A stretch of 64,000 nucleotides of DNA from Amycolatopsis acidiphila (GCF_021391495.1 NZ_CP090063.1:930001-994000); one strand, 5' to 3'. Shown: positions 24,447 through 33,353, counted from the first letter of the stretch. The notes: generated by a model not told the origin, from the letters alone. A program made the numbers and translations.

Positions 24447-25307
24447 ATGCGCATCGACCTGCACACCCATTCGACCGTCTCCGATGGCACGGACAGCCCA
24501 GCCGAACTCGTCCAGGTGGCCGCACAGGCCGGCCTGGACGCCGTCGCGCTGACCGATCACGACACCACCGCCGGGTGGGACGCCGCGACCGCCGCGCTAC
24601 CCGCCGGGCTGACCCTGGTGCCCGGCGCCGAGCTGTCCTGCGTGAGCCACCACGACGGCCCCCGCGGGATCAGCGTGCACCTGCTGGCCTACCTGTTCGA
24701 CCCGACCTCGCCCGCGATCGTCACCGAGCAGCAGCGGCTGCGCATCGAGCGGCGGACCCGGCTGCGCTCGATGGCCGACCGGATGGCCGCCGACGGCCTG
24801 CCGGTGGACGCCGACGAGATCATGGGCCTGCTGCCCGCCGACTCCCCGGCCGGGCGCCCGCACCTGGCGCAGGCGCTGGTGCGCGCCGGGCTCGTGTCGA
24901 CCGTCGACGAGGCTTTCGCCGAGTATCTGGGCAACGGCCGTGGCTACTACCTGCCACGCCAGGACACCCCCGTCGAGGACGCGATCGACATGATCGCCGC
25001 CGCCGGCGGGGTCACCGTCTTCGCGCATCCCTTCGCCCGCAGCCGTGGCCGGATCGTCTCGGTCGACACCCTCGCGGCACTCGCCGAGCACGGCCTGACC
25101 GGCGTCGAGGTCGACCACCCCAACCACGACGAGGAGACCCGGGGCCAGCTGCGCGGGCTCGCCCGCGAGCTGAACCTCGTGCCGACCGGGTCCAGCGACT
25201 ACCACGGCACCAACAAGACGATTCCGATCGGCGCCGAGACGACACCGCCCGAGTCGCTCGAGGCGCTCGTCGAGAAGGCGTCCGGCGCGCAGGTCGCGGT
25301 GGGCTGA
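24447..25307 (+). CDS. PHP-domain phosphoesterase (YciV/RNase AM-like)
   Basis: The 286-residue metal-dependent phosphoesterase starts MRIDLHTHSTVSDGTDS (ATG 24447; another ATG at 24438 is in frame). PHP motifs are complete: DLHTHS, TDHDTT, GAELSC, VFAHPFARS and GSSDYHG supply the His and Asp ligands for the trinuclear metal site. Homologues of this length hydrolyse 3',5'-bisphosphonucleotides or degrade RNA from the 5' end. It ends directly before the MarC gene. Confidence 0.9.
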   Translation: MRIDLHTHSTVSDGTDSPAELVQVAAQAGLDAVALTDHDTTAGWDAATAALPAGLTLVPGAELSCVSHHDGPRGISVHLLAYLFDPTSPAIVTEQQRLRIERRTRLRSMADRMAADGLPVDADEIMGLLPADSPAGRPHLAQALVRAGLVSTVDEAFAEYLGNGRGYYLPRQDTPVEDAIDMIAAAGGVTVFAHPFARSRGRIVSVDTLAALAEHGLTGVEVDHPNHDEETRGQLRGLARELNLVPTGSSDYHGTNKTIPIGAETTPPESLEALVEKASGAQVAVG

Positions 25308-25925
25308 GTGGCGTTCTTCGATGCGGGCGTGTTCGTCGAGGCGACGATCACGCTGGTGGTGATCATGGACCCGCCGGGCACGGTCCCGGTGTTCCTCAGC
25401 CTGGTCGGGCGCAAGTCACCGGACGCCCGCGCCCGCGCCGCCCGCCAAGCCGTGCTGGTGTCGCTGCTGGTCATCGCCCTGTTCGCGGTCGCGGGCCAGG
25501 CGATCCTCGCCTACCTCGGCATCGGCATCCCCGCGCTGCAGGGCGCGGGCGGCCTGCTCCTGCTGCTCATCGCGCTGGATCTGCTGACCGGCAAGGGCGG
25601 TACCGAGCCCGAAGCGGTCGAGGACGTCAACGTCGCACTGGTCCCGCTGGGCACCCCGCTGCTCGCCGGTCCCGGCGCGATCGCCGCGACCATCGTGTTC
25701 GTGCGCGAGGCGCACGGGCACTTCGGCGCGTACCTCGCGCTCGCGCTGGCGATCGTCGTGGTGCACCTGTTCATCTACCTGTGCATGCGGTACTCCGGTC
25801 TGGTCATCCGGCTGATCAGGGAGTCCGGCATCCTGCTGCTCGCGAAGATCGCCGGTCTGCTGCTGGCCGCGATCGCGGTCGAGCTCATCGCGAACTCCGT
25901 GCGCGGGTTCGTCGCCGGCGGCTGA
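25308..25925 (+). CDS. MarC-family integral membrane protein
   Basis: The 205-residue protein begins with GTG immediately after the PHP stop codon. It has six hydrophobic segments, and MDPPGTVPVFLSLVG in the first loop is the family hallmark. MarC proteins are widespread and were once linked to multiple antibiotic resistance, but their function remains uncertain. It is co-transcribed with the PHP gene and probably with the nuclease gene downstream. Confidence 0.9.
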   Translation: MAFFDAGVFVEATITLVVIMDPPGTVPVFLSLVGRKSPDARARAARQAVLVSLLVIALFAVAGQAILAYLGIGIPALQGAGGLLLLLIALDLLTGKGGTEPEAVEDVNVALVPLGTPLLAGPGAIAATIVFVREAHGHFGAYLALALAIVVVHLFIYLCMRYSGLVIRLIRESGILLLAKIAGLLLAAIAVELIANSVRGFVAGG

Positions 25926-25939
25926 GTACGGTGGGGGCC

Positions 25940-26800
25940 GTGGTGGAACAACTGGGGTTCGAGTTCACGGTGGAGCCGCGGCGCCTGACCAAGGTCAGCC
26001 CGGCAAGGCTGGCCACGTTCGCGGACTGCCCGCGGCGGTACCGGCTCTCCTACCTGCAACGGCCCACGCCGACGCGCACCGGCCCGTGGGCGCACAGCAC
26101 GCTCGGCGCGGTGGTGCACAACGCCCTGCGCGCGCTGTTCGAGCTGCCGCCCGAGCGCCGCTCGCCGATCCGCGCCGCGCAGCTGCTGAGCGAGCACTGG
26201 CAGGACGCGGGCTTCGCGGACGCCGAGCAGGCGGCGACGTACCGGGACCGGGCGAAGACCTGGATCATGGAGTACGTCGAGCACAACGACGTCTCCACGA
26301 CGCCGATCGGGCTCGAGCGCTGGGTTTCCGCGCCGGTGAACCCCGAGCCGGGGAAGCCGCCGTCGATGATCATCGAAGGCCGCGCGGACCGGATCGACGA
26401 GCGCGGCGCCGAACTGGTCATCGTCGACTACAAGACCGGGCGGCGGCAGCCCGACGAGTACGAGGCGCGCAGCTCGCAAGCGCTTGCCATGTATGCCGTC
26501 GCGGCCACCCGGACGCTGCGCCGCCCGTGCCACCGCGTCGAGCTGCACCACCTGCCCACCGGCACGGTCGCGGCCGCCGAGCACACCGACGAAAGCCTGC
26601 GGCGGCACCTCGCCCGCGCGGAGGAGACGGCCGAGGATCTGCGCGTCGCCACGGATACGCTGACCGCAGGCGGAGACGGGCAGGTCCTGTTTCCGGTCAA
26701 CGTCGGCACGCGCTGCTCGTGGTGCGACTTCCGGCCGAGCTGCCCGGAGGGGCAGGCGGCCGCGCCGGCGGCGAAGCCCTGGGAGCTGCTGGCGCCGTGA
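25940..26800 (+). CDS. RecB-like PD-(D/E)XK nuclease with iron-sulfur cysteines
   Basis: The 286-residue protein is a Cas4/RecB-type single-strand nuclease. I take GTG 25940; nearby GTGs at 25931 and 25943 are alternatives. The first cluster cysteine is in FADCPRRYRLSYL (about residue 32). The nuclease core reads IEGRADRID...LVIVDYKTGRR (about 137-170). Three further cysteines lie in TRCSWCDFRPSCPEG (about 256-270), so a [4Fe-4S] cluster is likely. It is not next to CRISPR genes, so a role in general DNA repair is more likely. Confidence 0.88.
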   Translation: MVEQLGFEFTVEPRRLTKVSPARLATFADCPRRYRLSYLQRPTPTRTGPWAHSTLGAVVHNALRALFELPPERRSPIRAAQLLSEHWQDAGFADAEQAATYRDRAKTWIMEYVEHNDVSTTPIGLERWVSAPVNPEPGKPPSMIIEGRADRIDERGAELVIVDYKTGRRQPDEYEARSSQALAMYAVAATRTLRRPCHRVELHHLPTGTVAAAEHTDESLRRHLARAEETAEDLRVATDTLTAGGDGQVLFPVNVGTRCSWCDFRPSCPEGQAAAPAAKPWELLAP

Positions 26801-27117
26801 GCACGGAAGAACTTCGGGTTCCTCCCGTCGAGGAGGACCGGTCCCGCCGGGGCCGGTGGTGGCGTGGGCTGACGGGCTCGCTCGCCGCGGGTCTGGCGGG
26901 GCTGGCCGTGATCGTGCTGGGCGCGGGCCTGCTGTGCCTGCTGCTCGGCGCGCCGGGGCCCGGGGTGGCGATGCTGGTCGGGCACCCGTTGGCGGCGGCG
27001 ATCGCGCTGGTGGCCCAGCGGTTCGCCGACCGGCGCGAAGGCCCGGTCGCGGGGCTCGCCGGACTCGTGGTGGTCGTGGTGCTGCTCGCCGCGTTGTGGC
27101 TGTTCTGGTGGGGCTAG
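26797..27117 (+). CDS. Small multi-helix membrane protein
   Basis: The 106-residue protein starts with GTG overlapping the nuclease stop (GTGA). After a polar, Arg-rich N terminus (about 1-25) there are three hydrophobic segments (about 27-50, 54-70 and 84-104). The codon use fits the region. I do not recognise the family. Its TAG stop (27115-27117) is formed by the CTAG that flanks the mobile element. Confidence 0.75.
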   Translation: MSTEELRVPPVEEDRSRRGRWWRGLTGSLAAGLAGLAVIVLGAGLLCLLLGAPGPGVAMLVGHPLAAAIALVAQRFADRREGPVAGLAGLVVVVVLLAALWLFWWG

Positions 27118-27277
27118 GGGGTGTCCTCAAAGGCTGGTCGATGGGCTTCGTGATCCAGGTGGTTCCTGGTGGTGCCAGGGATTCGCCCTCGTACCGGGTT
27201 GTACTCGGGTGAATTCCCGGTGCCGTCCAGGGGCCGCCTGGGCGCGGAGAGCGCGATTGAGCCTTTGAGGACGCTCC
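27118..27277. mobile_element. MITE-like element, long copy (160 bp)
   Basis: The element is flanked on both sides by CTAG (27114-27117 and 27278-27281), a perfect 4-bp direct repeat. Its ends are imperfect inverted repeats: the left one is GGGGTGTCCTCAAAGGCT and the right one is the complement of GGAGCGTCCTCAAAGGCT (16 of 18). The inside contains smaller hairpins (CCTGG...CCAGG and ACCGGG...CCCGGT) but no plausible gene. A shortened, inverted copy lies at 23030-23095. Four-base CTAG/YTAR duplications are typical of IS5-type transposition, so the element was probably moved by such a transposase in trans; none is in this window. Confidence 0.78.
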
Positions 27278-28126
27278 CTAGAGCCAGGAGCGCCAGGCGG
27301 GCAGCAGGACGCCCAGCAGGCCCTTCGGGTTCTCGATGTTGGGGGAGTGCGCCGCGTGCGGCACGAGCGCGAACGGCGCGTTCAGCCGTGCGGCCATGTC
27401 CTGCTGTGCAGCCACGCTCCACGCGTCGTCGCCCTCGCCCGCGACGACCAGGGACGGCACGTTCCGCGCGCGCAGCGCCTCGACGAGGTCCGGTTCGTAG
27501 CGCAGGCCGTCGGCCATGCCGAGCAGCCCGGCTGGGCTGGACGAGACGAACCGGTGCCGGTAGAACGCCTTGAGCTCGGCCGGAAGGGCCGTCCACGACG
27601 GGAACCGCTCGTTCATCTGCTCACGCACGCCGTACGCGGCTTCGATGCCTTGCTTGCGCAGCAACGGTTCCCCGAGACTGAGCGCGGTGCGCCGCGGCCC
27701 CTCGGGGAGCGCGGACGGGCCGGTGTCCATCAGGGTGAGCCCGGCGACGCCCGCTCCCGCCAGCACGGCGGCGCGGGCGACCAGACCGCCGTAGGAGTGC
27801 CCGAGCAGTAGTACCGGCTTTCCTTCTGTCGCGAGGTGTTCGACCGTCGCGGCGACGACCTGGCCGAGCGCGGCGGGCAGGTAGGCGGACTCGTCGTCCG
27901 GGCCGGGGGACTCGAACTGTCCCGGCAGGTCGATCGCGACCGCGCGGAACCCGTCGGCGGCGATGTCGTCCAGCAGCGGGGCGAAGTCCTCTTTGGAACC
28001 CGTGTACCCCGGAACCAGCAGCGCGGTGGCCTTTCCGGCTCCCCTGGTGCTCAGTGCGGCGATCGGACCGTACGGCCCGGGCAGCTCGGCGCGCTCCGCG
28101 TCGTGCACCGTGAGCGGGCCGGTCAT
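27278..28126 (-). CDS. Alpha/beta hydrolase
   Basis: The 282-residue alpha/beta-hydrolase-fold enzyme starts at ATG 28126, overlapping the upstream propeller gene by 4 bp (ATGA). The nucleophile elbow is GHSYGG (about residues 97-102), the oxyanion region LVPGYTGSKEDF is near 40, the acid is probably in VAGEGDDAWS, and the catalytic His is in VPHAAHSPNIEN. The substrate is unknown. The gene's TAG stop is supplied by the right CTAG flank of the mobile element. Confidence 0.88.
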   Translation of the reverse strand: MTGPLTVHDAERAELPGPYGPIAALSTRGAGKATALLVPGYTGSKEDFAPLLDDIAADGFRAVAIDLPGQFESPGPDDESAYLPAALGQVVAATVEHLATEGKPVLLLGHSYGGLVARAAVLAGAGVAGLTLMDTGPSALPEGPRRTALSLGEPLLRKQGIEAAYGVREQMNERFPSWTALPAELKAFYRHRFVSSSPAGLLGMADGLRYEPDLVEALRARNVPSLVVAGEGDDAWSVAAQQDMAARLNAPFALVPHAAHSPNIENPKGLLGVLLPAWRSWL

Positions 28127-30303
28127 CTGAGCGCGGCCAGCGTCGCGCCGCGCTGCTCCAGCAACACGGGGCCGAGCGCGGCAAGGCGGACCGGACCGGT
28201 GTAGCCGTGGCGGTCGACGCCGATCGTGCGGATCGTCGAGCCGTCCTCTTCGTTCAGCACGGCCAGGCCGCCCTGGATGGGCACCACGAGCTGGTGGTCG
28301 AACAGGACGCCCGGCCCCAGCGCCGAGCTGAGCGTCCACTTCGGAGTGAGCGTGTCCCGCGCGAAGGCCATCAGCTTGGAGCCGGTGAACCAGTAGACGT
28401 TGGCCGCGGTCGACGACGTCGCCGGGACGCCGCCCGCCGGGTCGTGGTCGAGGTCGCTCGCCGGCAGGTCGAGCGGGTACGCCGACAGCTCGGCGCCGTC
28501 CGGGCCGTAGAGCACGAGCTGCTTCTGGTCGGGCATCGCGACCGCGACGTAGTCGCCGGACATCGCGACCATGCGGGCGTGGTAGCCGGGAAGGATCTCG
28601 CTGAACGACACCTGGGGGCTGTCGGATTCCTTGGGCGCGGCGCGGAAGACGGTGATCCGGTCGCCGGGGTCGTTCGGGCAGCGCTCGACGACGCCGACGC
28701 GGCTGGACGCCATCGCGATGGAGCCGTAGGTGCAGCCGACGCGGGGCTGCTTGTCGGGGTTGACGAGTGCGGGCACCTTGCCGTACTCGGCGGTCTCGAC
28801 CAGGTCGTCGCGCCAGGTGTTGAGCAGCGTGGTGCCGAACGCGGTGACGTAGGCGCCGTCGCTGACCAGGCCGGTGCCGAGCGGGGCACTGCCGGTGCGC
28901 TGCGCCATGCGGTGCCCGGTGCCCGGGTCGAGGGCGACGACCTCGCTGCAGCCGGTCTCGCCGTTGACGCCGTCATTGCGGTACAGGGCGACCGCGCGGG
29001 CCCAGCCCTCGGCGGCGGTGCACAGCGGGAGGTCGCGGGAGTAGCGCCAGCGCACCTGGCCGGTGAGCGGGTCGCGGCCGTCCAGCTCGCCCCCGTTGGC
29101 GGTGACAGCGGCGTTGCCCTCGGCGATCGGCACCGGGGCGGCCGCGCTGGGGGCCTGCCAGAGTTCGCTGAGCTGCGCGGGGACGGCGGTCGCGGCCTCG
29201 GGCAGGGCCGGCCCGGGGTCGGCGGTCTGCGAGACCGTGGCGCGGCTTTCGCTGTTCGCCCAGACGGTGACCCCGGCGGCGACGGCGATCACCGCGATGA
29301 CCGCCGCGATCACCCGGTCGCGGGGCCGGTTCCACGGCGACCGGCGGTCCCGCTTGACGACGGTGTGCCGGCGAGGCGGCCCCAGCGGAGGCTTCCCGGC
29401 GCCCGCGAGCACGTCCTCGACGCCGATGATCACGGTGGTCTCGGAGTCGTCGGCCGGCCGGCGATGCCGCCCGCCCCGGACAGGCGGCCGTGCGGGGCCG
29501 CCGTTCTCGGGGTCGCGTTCGTACGTGTATCGCCCCGAGTCCGCCCGGAAGGTCCAGCTCCCGGTGCTCTCGGCCCGGCTCTCGGGCGGGACCGCGGAGG
29601 CGGTGAGTGGCGGGGTGGTTTGTGCCGGGGCTGCGGGTGGCGGGGTGGTGACCGCCGGCTCGGTGGTGGCCGAGGTGGCCGCCGAGTCGGAGGTGGCCGC
29701 CGGTGGTGATGCGGGGCTGCCCGCTGGCGGGGTGGCTTGGGCCGGGGCTGCGGGTGGCGGCGTGGTGCCCGCCGATGGTGGCGTGGGGCTGTCCGGTGGT
29801 TCGGGAGTGGCCGGAGTGGCGCACGCGGGTGGCGGCGGGGTGGCCGAGGTACCCGGGACCGCCTCCTCGGCGGGTGCGGGACTGCCCTCTTCGGCAGGTG
29901 CAGAGGCTTGAGCTGGGCCTTCGCCCGCGGTGGTGCCGCCAGTGCCCTCGGGGGCGCGCTGCGCTTGAGCCGCGTCAGCAGCCGCCGGGCCGTCAGCAGC
30001 AACCGCGCCGCTTTCATCGGCCGCCGGGCCATGACCCACCGCGGGGGGATCGCCATCCGCCGGGCCATCGGCCGCCGGGCCATGACCCGCCGCCGCGTCG
30101 TCGGGCACGGCCGGGGCATCGACCGAAGCCTCGCCGCCAGCGGGCGTCGAAGCGTCACCCTCCGAAGCGCCACCCGTGTTGGCGTCACCCGACCGGGCGG
30201 CGCCCGACACGGCGGAGCCGGAGGCACTCGCCTCCGGCTGCCGGCCTTGCTGCTGCTCCGGGCCCTCGTCGTGCTCCGACGTCCCCTCGACGGGCTCGCT
30301 CAC
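28123..30303 (-). CDS. Membrane-anchored PQQ-like beta-propeller protein with a long disordered N terminus
   Basis: The 726-residue protein has three parts. Residues 1-250 are low-complexity Ala, Pro, Thr, Gly and Asp sequence with repeated units such as PPPAAPAQATPP and GHGPAADG. A basic segment leads to one membrane helix (about 331-349, VIAAVIAVIAVAAGVTVWA). Residues 360-726 are extracytoplasmic and contain propeller-like repeats (DPLTGQVRWRYSRDLP, ALDPGTGHRMAQRTG). It lies immediately downstream of rhlE, like Rv3212. It has a GTG start and the gap to rhlE is 34 bp. Its function is unknown; the propeller may bind envelope material. Confidence 0.82.
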   Translation of the reverse strand: MSEPVEGTSEHDEGPEQQQGRQPEASASGSAVSGAARSGDANTGGASEGDASTPAGGEASVDAPAVPDDAAAGHGPAADGPADGDPPAVGHGPAADESGAVAADGPAAADAAQAQRAPEGTGGTTAGEGPAQASAPAEEGSPAPAEEAVPGTSATPPPPACATPATPEPPDSPTPPSAGTTPPPAAPAQATPPAGSPASPPAATSDSAATSATTEPAVTTPPPAAPAQTTPPLTASAVPPESRAESTGSWTFRADSGRYTYERDPENGGPARPPVRGGRHRRPADDSETTVIIGVEDVLAGAGKPPLGPPRRHTVVKRDRRSPWNRPRDRVIAAVIAVIAVAAGVTVWANSESRATVSQTADPGPALPEAATAVPAQLSELWQAPSAAAPVPIAEGNAAVTANGGELDGRDPLTGQVRWRYSRDLPLCTAAEGWARAVALYRNDGVNGETGCSEVVALDPGTGHRMAQRTGSAPLGTGLVSDGAYVTAFGTTLLNTWRDDLVETAEYGKVPALVNPDKQPRVGCTYGSIAMASSRVGVVERCPNDPGDRITVFRAAPKESDSPQVSFSEILPGYHARMVAMSGDYVAVAMPDQKQLVLYGPDGAELSAYPLDLPASDLDHDPAGGVPATSSTAANVYWFTGSKLMAFARDTLTPKWTLSSALGPGVLFDHQLVVPIQGGLAVLNEEDGSTIRTIGVDRHGYTGPVRLAALGPVLLEQRGATLAALR

Positions 30304-30337
30304 CTGCTACTTCTCCCGTTGTTCGGCGCGCTTGTGC

Positions 30338-32023
30338 TCAGTCTGCCGAAGCGGGTGTGTCGGTTGCGTTTGCCGCGCCGGAACGACGGCGGCGACGTCG
30401 CCGGGCGGGGCGCTCGGCGCTCTCGACGTTCTCACGCTCGGCCGACGGCGCGGTCTCGCCGCTACGGGTGCGTGAACGACGGCGCGGACGCTCCTCGTCG
30501 GACGACGGCTCCGCAGCCTTCGCGGCATCCGCCTTCTCGATGGCCTCCGCCGCACCGGCACCACCACGGGTGCGCCGACGACTGCGGTTCCGCGGCGCCG
30601 GGGAGTCCGAACGACGCTTGTTGCGCCCGCCGCCCATCTTCTCCTCGGGCTCGGCGCCCAGCCCGGCGCGGGTCCGCTTGCCCAGCGGCAGCCGACCGGT
30701 CGCGTCCTCCGGGATGTCGAGCTCGCTGAACAGGTGCTTCGACGTCGAGTACGTCTCGGCCGGCTCCGGGATGTCCAGGTTGAGCGTGTCGGAGATCAGC
30801 TTCCAGCGCGCCATATCGTCCCAGTCGACGAGGGTGATCGCCACACCGGTCTTGCCCGCGCGACCGGTGCGGCCGATGCGGTGGATGTAGGTCTTCTCGT
30901 CCTCGGGTGTCTGGTAGTTGACCACGTGCGTGACGTCGTCCACGTCGATGCCGCGGGCGGCGACGTCGGTGGCCACCAGCACATCGATCTTGCCGGAACG
31001 GAACGCGCGCAGCGCCTGCTCACGGGCACCCTGGCCGAGGTCGCCGTGCACGGCGGCGGCGGCGAAACCGCGCTCCGCCAGGTCGTCGGCCACCTTCTGC
31101 GCGGTGCGCTTGGTGCGGGTGAAGACCATCGTCAGGCCGCGGTCACGGGCCTGCAGCACGCGGGCGACCAGCTCGGGCTTGTCCAGCGAGTGCGCCCGGT
31201 AGACGAACTGCGTGGTGCGCTCGTGGATCGCGCCGGCGTCGTTCTCCTCGGCGCGGATGTGCGTCGGCCGGTTCAGGAACGTGCGGGCCAGCGTGATGAT
31301 CGGGCCCGGCATGGTCGCCGAGAACAGCATGGTCTGCCGCTCGTCGGGCACCATCGTCAGGATGCGCTCGATGTCGGGCAGGAAGCCCAGGTCGAGCATC
31401 TCGTCGGCCTCGTCCAGCACCAGCGCCTGGACCTTGCCCAGCACCAGGTGGCGCTGTTCGGCGAGGTCCAGCAGCCGGCCTGGCGTGCCGATCACCAGGT
31501 CGACGCCCTTGCGCAGCGCGTCGATCTGCTGCTCGTACGGGCGGCCGCCGTAGATGGCGAGCGTCCGCACGCCCAGGTGCTTGCCGGCGTCGGTGAGGTC
31601 GTGGGTGACCTGGAGGCAGAGCTCGCGGGTCGGCACGACGACCAGCGCCTGCGGGGTGCCGTCACCGGGGGTGGTGATCCGCTGCAGCAGCGGGACGCCG
31701 AAGCCCAGCGTCTTGCCCATGCCGGTGCGGGCCTGGCCGATGAGGTCCTCGCCCGCCATCGCGAGCGGCAGGGTCAGCGCCTGGATGGCGAAGGTCCGCT
31801 CGATGCCGGCCTCGGCCAGCGCGCGGACGATCTCCGGGCGTACCTCGAACTCGGCGAAGGTCGGGTTCTCCGGCTCGACCTCGATGCCCGCCTGCAGCGG
31901 GTGGGACGGGTCGGTTGCCGGAAGGCCGCTCTCGCTGTGCTCGAGAGCAACCGGGTCGGTCTCTGTTCGGTTGTCGGAAGTGCTTGCGGTCAGTGTGATC
32001 GCCTCTCTCGTACCAGCGCGCAC
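30338..32023 (-). CDS. rhlE: DEAD-box RNA helicase, RhlE/DeaD-like
   Basis: The protein of about 561 residues has motif Q upstream of ARTGMGKT (motif I), PTREL (Ia), DEAD (II), SAT (III) and HRIGRTGRAG (VI), all intact. The C-terminal 120 residues are Arg/Lys-rich with disordered RRRSRTRSGE-like repeats, as in actinobacterial RNA helicases that bind rRNA or mRNA. The start is uncertain: I use GTG 32023; the frame is open to 32098, and a CTG at about 31999 has a better-placed AGAGAGG. The gene has a leader of more than 200 bases and corresponds to Rv3211. Confidence 0.9.
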   Translation of the reverse strand: MRAGTREAITLTASTSDNRTETDPVALEHSESGLPATDPSHPLQAGIEVEPENPTFAEFEVRPEIVRALAEAGIERTFAIQALTLPLAMAGEDLIGQARTGMGKTLGFGVPLLQRITTPGDGTPQALVVVPTRELCLQVTHDLTDAGKHLGVRTLAIYGGRPYEQQIDALRKGVDLVIGTPGRLLDLAEQRHLVLGKVQALVLDEADEMLDLGFLPDIERILTMVPDERQTMLFSATMPGPIITLARTFLNRPTHIRAEENDAGAIHERTTQFVYRAHSLDKPELVARVLQARDRGLTMVFTRTKRTAQKVADDLAERGFAAAAVHGDLGQGAREQALRAFRSGKIDVLVATDVAARGIDVDDVTHVVNYQTPEDEKTYIHRIGRTGRAGKTGVAITLVDWDDMARWKLISDTLNLDIPEPAETYSTSKHLFSELDIPEDATGRLPLGKRTRAGLGAEPEEKMGGGRNKRRSDSPAPRNRSRRRTRGGAGAAEAIEKADAAKAAEPSSDEERPRRRSRTRSGETAPSAERENVESAERPARRRRRRRSGAANATDTPASAD

Positions 32024-32372
32024 AGCCTGGTCGGAACTCGGCACTCGACCGCGGGATCTTGGTCGCGGGAATGCCGCAAAAAAGGCGTGCACGCACACTG
32101 TTGTTCACGAGCCGCAGCGAACGCGGCTCGATATCCGCCCCACAGCGGCGTCGTCCCAGCTCAGAGGTACTGTGCCTCGAGGACGGGCGCACTGTCACGG
32201 AGCGGAAGCTCCGTCAATACACCACCCATTGTACCGGTACACCCCCCGGCCCTGGCATTTCGGCCCGGCGTGTCCAGTGGGATTGGTCTCCACCAGCAAC
32301 CCGACAGGGGCCGGCCGCTTCCCCGCCACCACCCTCAACGGAGACGCTTCGCACCGCGGCTAGATTCAGGCT
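32024..32372. promoter_or_regulatory. 349-bp divergent region: structured rhlE leader and promoters
   Basis: This gap separates rhlE (-) from the ferritin-like gene (+). It holds three features. A hairpin of CGAGCCGC/GCGGCTCG lies at 32108-32130, and on the minus strand it is followed after about 25 bases by six T (complement of 32078-32083). A 7-bp hairpin ACGGAGC/GCTCCGT with a 4-base loop lies at 32197-32214. A perfect 12-bp palindrome TGTACCGGTACA lies at 32230-32241, and on the minus strand it overlaps a -10-like TACAAT. The layout suggests a long structured rhlE 5' leader. Confidence 0.5.
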
Positions 32373-33020
32373 GTGACTTCCGAGATCAGCGAGGGCGTCG
32401 TCGACCTGCTCGGCGTCATCGCGTACGGCGAACTGTCCGCGTTCGACCGGCTGGCCGAGGACGCCCGTACGGCGCCGACCCTGTCCGGCCGGGCCGCGCT
32501 GGCGTCCATGGCGGCGGCCGAGATCGGGCACTACGACCTGTTGTCGCGGTACCTGGCGGAGCACGGGCTCACCGTCGAGGACGCGATGACGCCGTTCGTC
32601 GACCACATCGACGCGTGGCACGCCTCGACCGCGCCGAGGTCGTGGCTCGAATCGCTGGTCAAGGCGTACGTCGGCGACGGGCTGGCGGCTGACCTGTACC
32701 GCGAGGTCGGCAGCTGGCTGGACGAGGAGACGAAGGACCTGGTGACCACCGTGCTCGCGGACACCGGGCATTCGGAGTTCGCCGAGCGCGAGGTGGCCGC
32801 GGGGATCGAGGCGGACCCGAAGACGCGCGACCGGCTGGCGTTGTGGGGGCGGCGGCTGCTGGGGGAGGCGCTCACGCAGGCGCAGTACGTGGTGGCCGAG
32901 CGGGACGGGCTGGCCGAGCTGATCGTGTCCGGTTCGGGTGATCTCTCGGGAATCGCGGCGCTGTTCCGGCGGTTGCAACAGGGGCACACCAAGCGGATGC
33001 AGAAGCTGGGGCTCAGCTAG
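32373..33020 (+). CDS. Ferritin-like (MiaE-like) diiron-fold protein
   Basis: The 215-residue all-helical protein resembles the ferritin-like/MiaE fold. Candidate metal ligands are in [12 protein letters not shown] (Glu near residue 20), [11 protein letters not shown] (about 48-58, ExxH), and [11 protein letters not shown] (about 131-141). It starts with GTG 32373. It corresponds to Rv3210c and is divergent from rhlE. MiaE hydroxylates modified tRNA adenosine, but whether this protein has that activity is not known. Confidence 0.8.
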   Translation: MTSEISEGVVDLLGVIAYGELSAFDRLAEDARTAPTLSGRAALASMAAAEIGHYDLLSRYLAEHGLTVEDAMTPFVDHIDAWHASTAPRSWLESLVKAYVGDGLAADLYREVGSWLDEETKDLVTTVLADTGHSEFAEREVAAGIEADPKTRDRLALWGRRLLGEALTQAQYVVAERDGLAELIVSGSGDLSGIAALFRRLQQGHTKRMQKLGLS

Positions 33021-33109
33021 GCCCGCCGCCACCCTCGACGGACGCGCTGCGCGCGGCGGGATTAGCCTTGAGCACCGGTACGTGACGAACAGACAGGCGG
33101 AGGTCACAA

Positions 33110-33340
33110 GTGGAGGTCAAGATCGGCATCAAGGACACGCCGCGCGAGCTGGTGGTGTCCAGTGGCCAGTCTGCCGAAGAGGTCGAGTCGCTGGTCGCCG
33201 ACGCGCTGAAGGCCGCCGACGGGGTGTTCCGCCTCACCGACGAGAAGGGGCGCAAGTTCCTCATCCCGTCCGACCGCATCGCCTATGTCGAGATCGCCCC
33301 GACCGACGTGCGCAAGGTCGGGTTCGCCGTCGGCGCGTAG
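33110..33340 (+). CDS. DUF3107 family protein
   Basis: This 76-residue protein begins MEVKIGIKDTPRELVV and ends with the conserved RIAYVEIAPTDVRKVGFAVGA-type terminus, which identifies DUF3107 (Rv3208A/TB9.4). The family is conserved across actinobacteria with no known function. It starts with GTG and is followed by a very strong hairpin terminator. Confidence 0.93.
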   Translation: MEVKIGIKDTPRELVVSSGQSAEEVESLVADALKAADGVFRLTDEKGRKFLIPSDRIAYVEIAPTDVRKVGFAVGA

Positions 33341-33353
33341 TTTTCGGTCCTGC

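Noticed and set aside
25940..26800. Cas4-like nuclease as a sign of a CRISPR-Cas system
   Set aside because: The protein has the RecB/Cas4 fold, but no cas genes or repeats are near, and it is grouped with a MarC gene and a small membrane protein gene.
29570..30130. Possible CRISPR or tandem repeat array
   Set aside because: The repetition is the Pro/Ala/Thr-rich disordered region of the propeller protein; units are uneven and there are no spacers.
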